Shown: positions 60,392 to 64,000 of the stretch, one piece after another
Numbering within the stretch: the first letter of the stretch is position 1
How the letters are laid out: every line of letters begins with the position of its first letter
NCBI GenBank assembly: GCA_026874595.1
Contig: CM049309.1
Span: 2,578,076-2,642,075, forward strand
Length of the DNA stretch: 64,000 nt
Reading direction: 5' to 3'
From: Sipunculus nudus
Lineage: Eukaryota; Annelida; Sipuncula; Golfingiida; Sipunculidae
The notes under the pieces: generated by a model
Database searches by the model: none
What the model saw: only the letters and a program-made list of their open reading frames with translations
What the model was told of the DNA's origin: nothing
Made by a program: the position numbers and the translations under genes

Positions 60392-61086
60392 ATTTTTCAC
60401 AAGTGGATTAAACCTTAAAGTTATTCGCTTCACTTATATTTAAAATACAATTTTTGAGTTTTTCGGCTTACCCTGTGTACATATGACTAAACTGTAGGTA
60501 ATTTCTGATAGGAAATTCCTCTCTGTGACATATGTGTGAGCGTGCTTATCTAGCAACTGTTATTAAACACGGCACATATTACCGGCTAACAAAAAAAACA
60601 ACATGTAAACGGAAGTGGTTCACAGCAAATGTGCACTAGTTGTTCTTGAGAAAATATATGATGAATCTTTGTCATTTGCAAACATTTGAGTTACTGCGCA
60701 ATTTTGTCGCCCCCCCCCCAAATGTTATAAACATTTGGATATGCCAAAACGGACAGCCTGAACAACGTAGGATCGGCGCTTTTTGACGTTTATTGAATTA
60801 CCTTATTAAGTATACGTCTAATACCGGAACAGACCCCTTAAAATACTTATACTAAAAAAATATTCAGATATGTTGAATTATTTGTCGTCGAACCGTCGAA
60901 CCAAAATACACACGCTGCATAATATGTAAAAAGATTTATGCGCGCAGAGCATATCTGATGCGCTCAGCGAATTTCGCACTTTCGTATGTCAAATGACTAT
61001 CATATTTTAATAATAGCGTGATTATGATGTAATCATCAGTGTGCTAAAAATGTGAACCTTCTGACGTGAAAACTTCATCCTGCCAG

Positions 61087-61194
61087 GTTGTCTTTTATTT
61101 GTCTTGGAGACGGACGGAGCGCCGGCCAATGCACCAATGCCTGCACTTTATGGTTTGGAAATGGAACAGGCAGAGAGCACATGTGGCACCATGG
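61087..61194 (+). CDS. Gene 2 exon 5: module 1, part d
   Basis: This exon is 108 bases, phase 1 at both ends, with acceptor 'acttcatcctgccag' and donor ATGG|GTTAGT. It encodes GCLLFVLETDG, a short Ala/Pro/Met stretch (APANAPMPALYGLEM) and ESTCGTM. Two Cys, one at each end, probably pair with each other or with the exon 4 Cys (inference). Its equivalent in module 2 would lie beyond the window end. Confidence 0.78.
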
Positions 61195-61663
61195 GTTAGT
61201 AGTATTTTTATATTTATTTATTTTCAAAACGTATCCTGAGTAATATATCCTCAATATAAATTATATCCCATAAATTCACAACAGAAGAGATATCTAAACA
61301 TCTTAAATGGTAAACAAGGACTATGGACACCTAACATTAAAAATCCTCCTTAAGTATGATTACCCCCCCCCCCCCCCCAAAAAAAAAACTATTTTTCAGG
61401 TTCATCAGCAGAGTATCTTGACCTCTGACCTGGGTATTCAGATTCTGGATATGCAGGAATAACATTTAATTGTGAAAGCCTTTCAAACATTTGTAATTAC
61501 CATGATTATGAAGTATATCATGAGTATGATTCTGAGTATAAATGTAAGTTTCATTTTGTATATTCAATTTTTGAGTAACTTTATCTGTGCACAATAAAGG
61601 AAATTTTTAGGCATTTTGGACAAAATGCTTTAACAGTTATATTGAATATAAGAAAAATTTCAG

Positions 61664-61782
61664 GAATTGACGCCACCTTAGAAGTAGTGACGGTGAGTGG
61701 TGACGCCAATGTGGCGGCGGATTGGACTCTACAACAGAATGGTGACGTATACGAGGCTCCGCTGTCCGACATTCTGACATCG
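61664..61782 (+). CDS. Gene 2 exon 6: module 2, part a
   Basis: The acceptor 'agaaaaatttcag' enters in phase 1 and the donor ACATCG|GTATGT leaves in phase 0, the same phases and the same TCG|GTATGT border as exon 2. It encodes IDATLEVVTVSGDANVAAD and continues to an acidic end. It starts module 2 and lacks the Cys found at the equivalent place in module 1. Confidence 0.8.
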
Positions 61783-62552
61783 GTATGTTCCGACTATAAT
61801 TCTGTTCCATCAGCCTATATTCATCTATTTTTTAGACGATTTTCTTTAAATGTTATATATATTTTTTTAATAATTTCCTATAAAGCTGCAGATGAAAGTG
61901 ACAATCTAAAATGACAATCAAGAATTTAACAATTAATCCTCAGTTTATGTTTTACAATTGTTTACCCTTTACAATGATTTAACAGATACGATCAACCTTT
62001 GCAAGCAGTGGTTAGTGAAATTAGTTTAGACGAATGTAACGTGAGCACTGCATAAGTGAATTTAGTCAGTTATATGCTACATGGAAAAACCGATAACAGA
62101 GATGTGTATAAGGCTAATGAAAGAGCAAAGAGGTTACTAATGTTTTACAACCATGACCAGTTAAATACCGTAAGCAATTAAATAGTCGTCCATGACGGCA
62201 AAAAATGTATAAAGAAAAGTTGCAATACTTAATCTCATACAATTTATTACCGAACCATAAATAAAATATATTGCCACATAGTTATAGACAGTCAAATGCT
62301 GTTAAACGCGTTTCTTACCAAACACGTTTCACCTTATATGGCGCTTATAAATTCACTACAATTAACTTTTAGTCATATGTCGATTGAAAACGGTAATCAA
62401 ATATTTTCAACGTATCGATTAAGGAACTTCTCACGATACTGTTTCGATACATTGACTTTGTATCACCTCTGTGTGTAAAGTATCGTAAACCCCCAAAGAA
62501 ATTGTTTAATTGCCCTTCCAATATGTAAACGATTTCATTTTCTTTCTATCAG

Positions 62553-62736
62553 GTTTCTTTGGCGGTCCAGGGCAAAGATCTTAAGGCCAGGATTATACCT
62601 TGGAGTATGATCGCCTTCGTCCGTAAATCTGACTGGGGGATCAGTCTGCCGATACCGGACCAGAGCGGAAACGTTCAGTGTGTTGTCCCGTTCCTTAGTC
62701 TCGACGACCTTGACCTCGGAACATTGACCACTGCCT
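62553..62736 (+). CDS. Gene 2 exon 7: module 2, part b
   Basis: The acceptor 'attttctttctatcag' enters in phase 0 and the donor TGCCT|GTAAGA leaves in phase 1, as in exon 3. The 61 full codons include VSLAVQGKDLKARIIPWSM, a Trp-Gly-Ile-Ser-Leu strand, and FLSLDDLDLGTL near the end. It has one Cys (QCVV) against two in exon 3. It is longer than exon 3 by 30 bases. Confidence 0.82.
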
Positions 62737-62759
62737 GTAAGATTATATAACAGTAAACT

Positions 62760-62970
62760 TCAAAGTGTCTAAACAGTGAAACCTCTTTAGTGGGCACATC
62801 CAAAAATTGCACCTCAGTACTGTGGACAATTTTTGACATACCAATTTCTACGTTCCTCATTATTTTCGTTGCATCCATTACATCCATGCATATAATGAAC
62901 ACCTCTATAACGTTTGTCCCTGTCCCAAGTGTGCCCATATTATAGAGGTTTTACTGTATATAAGTAAATT
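62760..62970. other. Intron 7, first part
   Basis: The phrases 'gtgaaacctctttagtgggc' and 'tatagaggttttactgta' are near-inverse ends, and the interior repeats 'tataacgtttgtccctgtcc'-like text. This suggests a small inverted-end repeat element. Confidence 0.35.
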
Positions 62971-63214
62971 ACCCGAAATATGATCGGACTTACTGATGAA
63001 CTGCAAAAGACATATAAATTCATTAACTGAGCGTTTATCTCGTTTAAGAACTACAATTTTTTAAAATCGAAGGGAGAATGCGATAATGAGATTTGGAGCT
63101 TTTTTCATATAATTGAAAATTTAAGTTTACAAATAATTAACAGATTAAGGAAGCGGCCACTGTGTAGTCCGTGTGACGTAGTTTAAGGAGCTCAGGCCAA
63201 TCGTGGAAACACAA

Positions 63215-63420
63215 CTCGAGGTAGGACGTGGACAGGTAGTTAAAGGGTTAGTATTCAGAGCTGAAGGTCCCTGGTTCGAACCCCGTCGATACCTCATGGC
63301 ATAATGGTGAAATCCCGTTAGAACCTCAAAGGTTCACGCTAATGTCTTAATGACAGGTTATGACTTCTGGATTTTCCCTGACCCCGGGCATATAAAACCT
63401 GAAATCCAGAAGCCTTAATA
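63215..63420 (+). repeat. tRNA-derived SINE in intron 7
   Basis: It begins 'gaggtaggacgtggacagg' and contains a perfect B box, GGTTCGAACCC (about 63273). The tRNA-like head can close with GAGGTA against TACCTC, but the T-arm and anticodon arm do not fold well, so it is not a functional tRNA. A body follows with 'catggcataatggtgaaatc', 'gttatgacttctggattttc' and 'ataaaacctgaaatccagaa'. Confidence 0.7.
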
Positions 63421-63574
63421 ATATCAGATCGTTCTTATCATATGGATACCTTCATCCTCGTACAATACATATTGCCACCAACAGACGATGGACTTATCCT
63501 TGAAGTAACATTTTTCCTTATTTTCCTGTAAGAGTATTTCAATACACGTCTGATTCATTAATGTCTTACACTAG

Positions 63575-63661
63575 CTGTGACAGCGGGGTCTAACTGGACC
63601 GAGGATGCCAATCTGGCCAACCGAAAGCTCAAGATGAAAGTGGGAGAATGTCCAATCTGCG
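63575..63661 (+). CDS. Gene 2 exon 8: module 2, part c
   Basis: This exon is 87 bases, phase 1 at both ends, with acceptor 'aatgtcttacactag' and donor TGCG|GTAAGT. The joined codon gives Ser, then VTAGSNWTEDANLANRKL and a Lys-rich stretch ending GECPIC. It matches exon 4 in position, phase and its final acidic-x-Cys pattern. It contains an N-glycosylation sequon (Asn-Trp-Thr). The frame stays open in phase 1 after 291 codons in total, so the gene continues past the window. Confidence 0.78.
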
Positions 63662-64000
63662 GTAAGTAAAAAGGAAATCAGTAATGTATCCAAGAATGTT
63701 AAATGGCCAGCAATTAAGAGACCGAATCTTTAATATAGAAAATTGAAAAAATTTGTTACAGTAAGCCCTCGCTGACATGACCATTAATGTCTTGCACGCC
63801 GGGACCAAACAGAGTGGCATGATAGCAGGGTGGTCGTTTTAGAAGGGTGGTTGTTATGAGGCTTTGGTGATCATTGTACCAGGCTTTTTGCTGTAAGATG
63901 TTCACTATATATATACCTAGTTTTATTATCATAATAACAAAGCCAGTAAGTGTATGGTGACATTTAATGGATTTTTTTGTAAGTAACCTGTACTTGCATA

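Noticed and set aside
63219-63296. Functional tRNA gene with perfect B box
   Set aside because: The T-arm and anticodon arm do not pair properly and a SINE body follows; it is a tRNA-derived SINE head.

Overview
The window is eukaryotic nuclear DNA, most likely from a mollusc and probably a bivalve. It is AT-rich and intron-rich. Coding exons are short, with GT-AG borders, and separated by kilobase introns. There are many (TA)n and poly-C/G runs, several tRNA-derived SINEs, and dispersed or tandem repeats of a style familiar from bivalve genomes (GGTGGCGCCACC-bearing repeats, and repeats with CTCAGCTGAG-type ends followed by a 'tccgtcgtccgtcc' tract). The bivalve assignment rests on this style and is an inference. 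No bacterial, viral, CRISPR or operon-type structure was seen.

Bases 1 to about 34,100 hold no gene I can assign with confidence. They contain SINEs (1-185, 735-1062, 5110-5385 reversed, 13565-13880), a palindromic tandem repeat with CGCGTAA/TTACGCG units (3541-3792), repeat composites (5640-7680 and 22100-23690), a hairpin of TCTAGA units (22891-22951) and short minisatellites. Three isolated open segments look coding-like and are given as low-confidence exon candidates: 11100-11209, 18934-19017 and 31114-31302.

Gene 1 lies on the + strand at about 34133-41491, with its 5' end not found. Four consecutive symmetrical phase-1 exons each encode one six-cysteine PLAC-like module (C-x8-C-x11-C-x6/8-CC-x2-C). 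They are followed by a long Thr/Pro/Ser-rich exon with seven 10-residue repeats, and by a last exon ending in a hydrophobic tail. The inferred product is a secreted or surface-anchored protein: a tandem PLAC head on a mucin-like stalk. The 400 bases before the third module exon are an array of truncated copies of that exon's own splice acceptor and first codons.

Bases 41,500 to 51,200 are intergenic, with an ~80-bp tandem array (42075-42716), a 293-bp direct duplication (43491-44070) and a 180-bp satellite with a 360-bp higher-order period (44990-46640).

Gene 2 lies on the + strand from 51250 to beyond the window end. It starts with a signal-peptide exon and continues through seven phase-compatible exons, giving 291 codons of a secreted protein I do not recognise. 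Its exons form at least two tandem modules with the same phase series. Intron 3 (6 kb) contains a ~326-bp tandem array with a three-unit (~978 bp) higher-order duplication. The two genes share an orientation and both look extracellular, but nothing else in the sequence links them.
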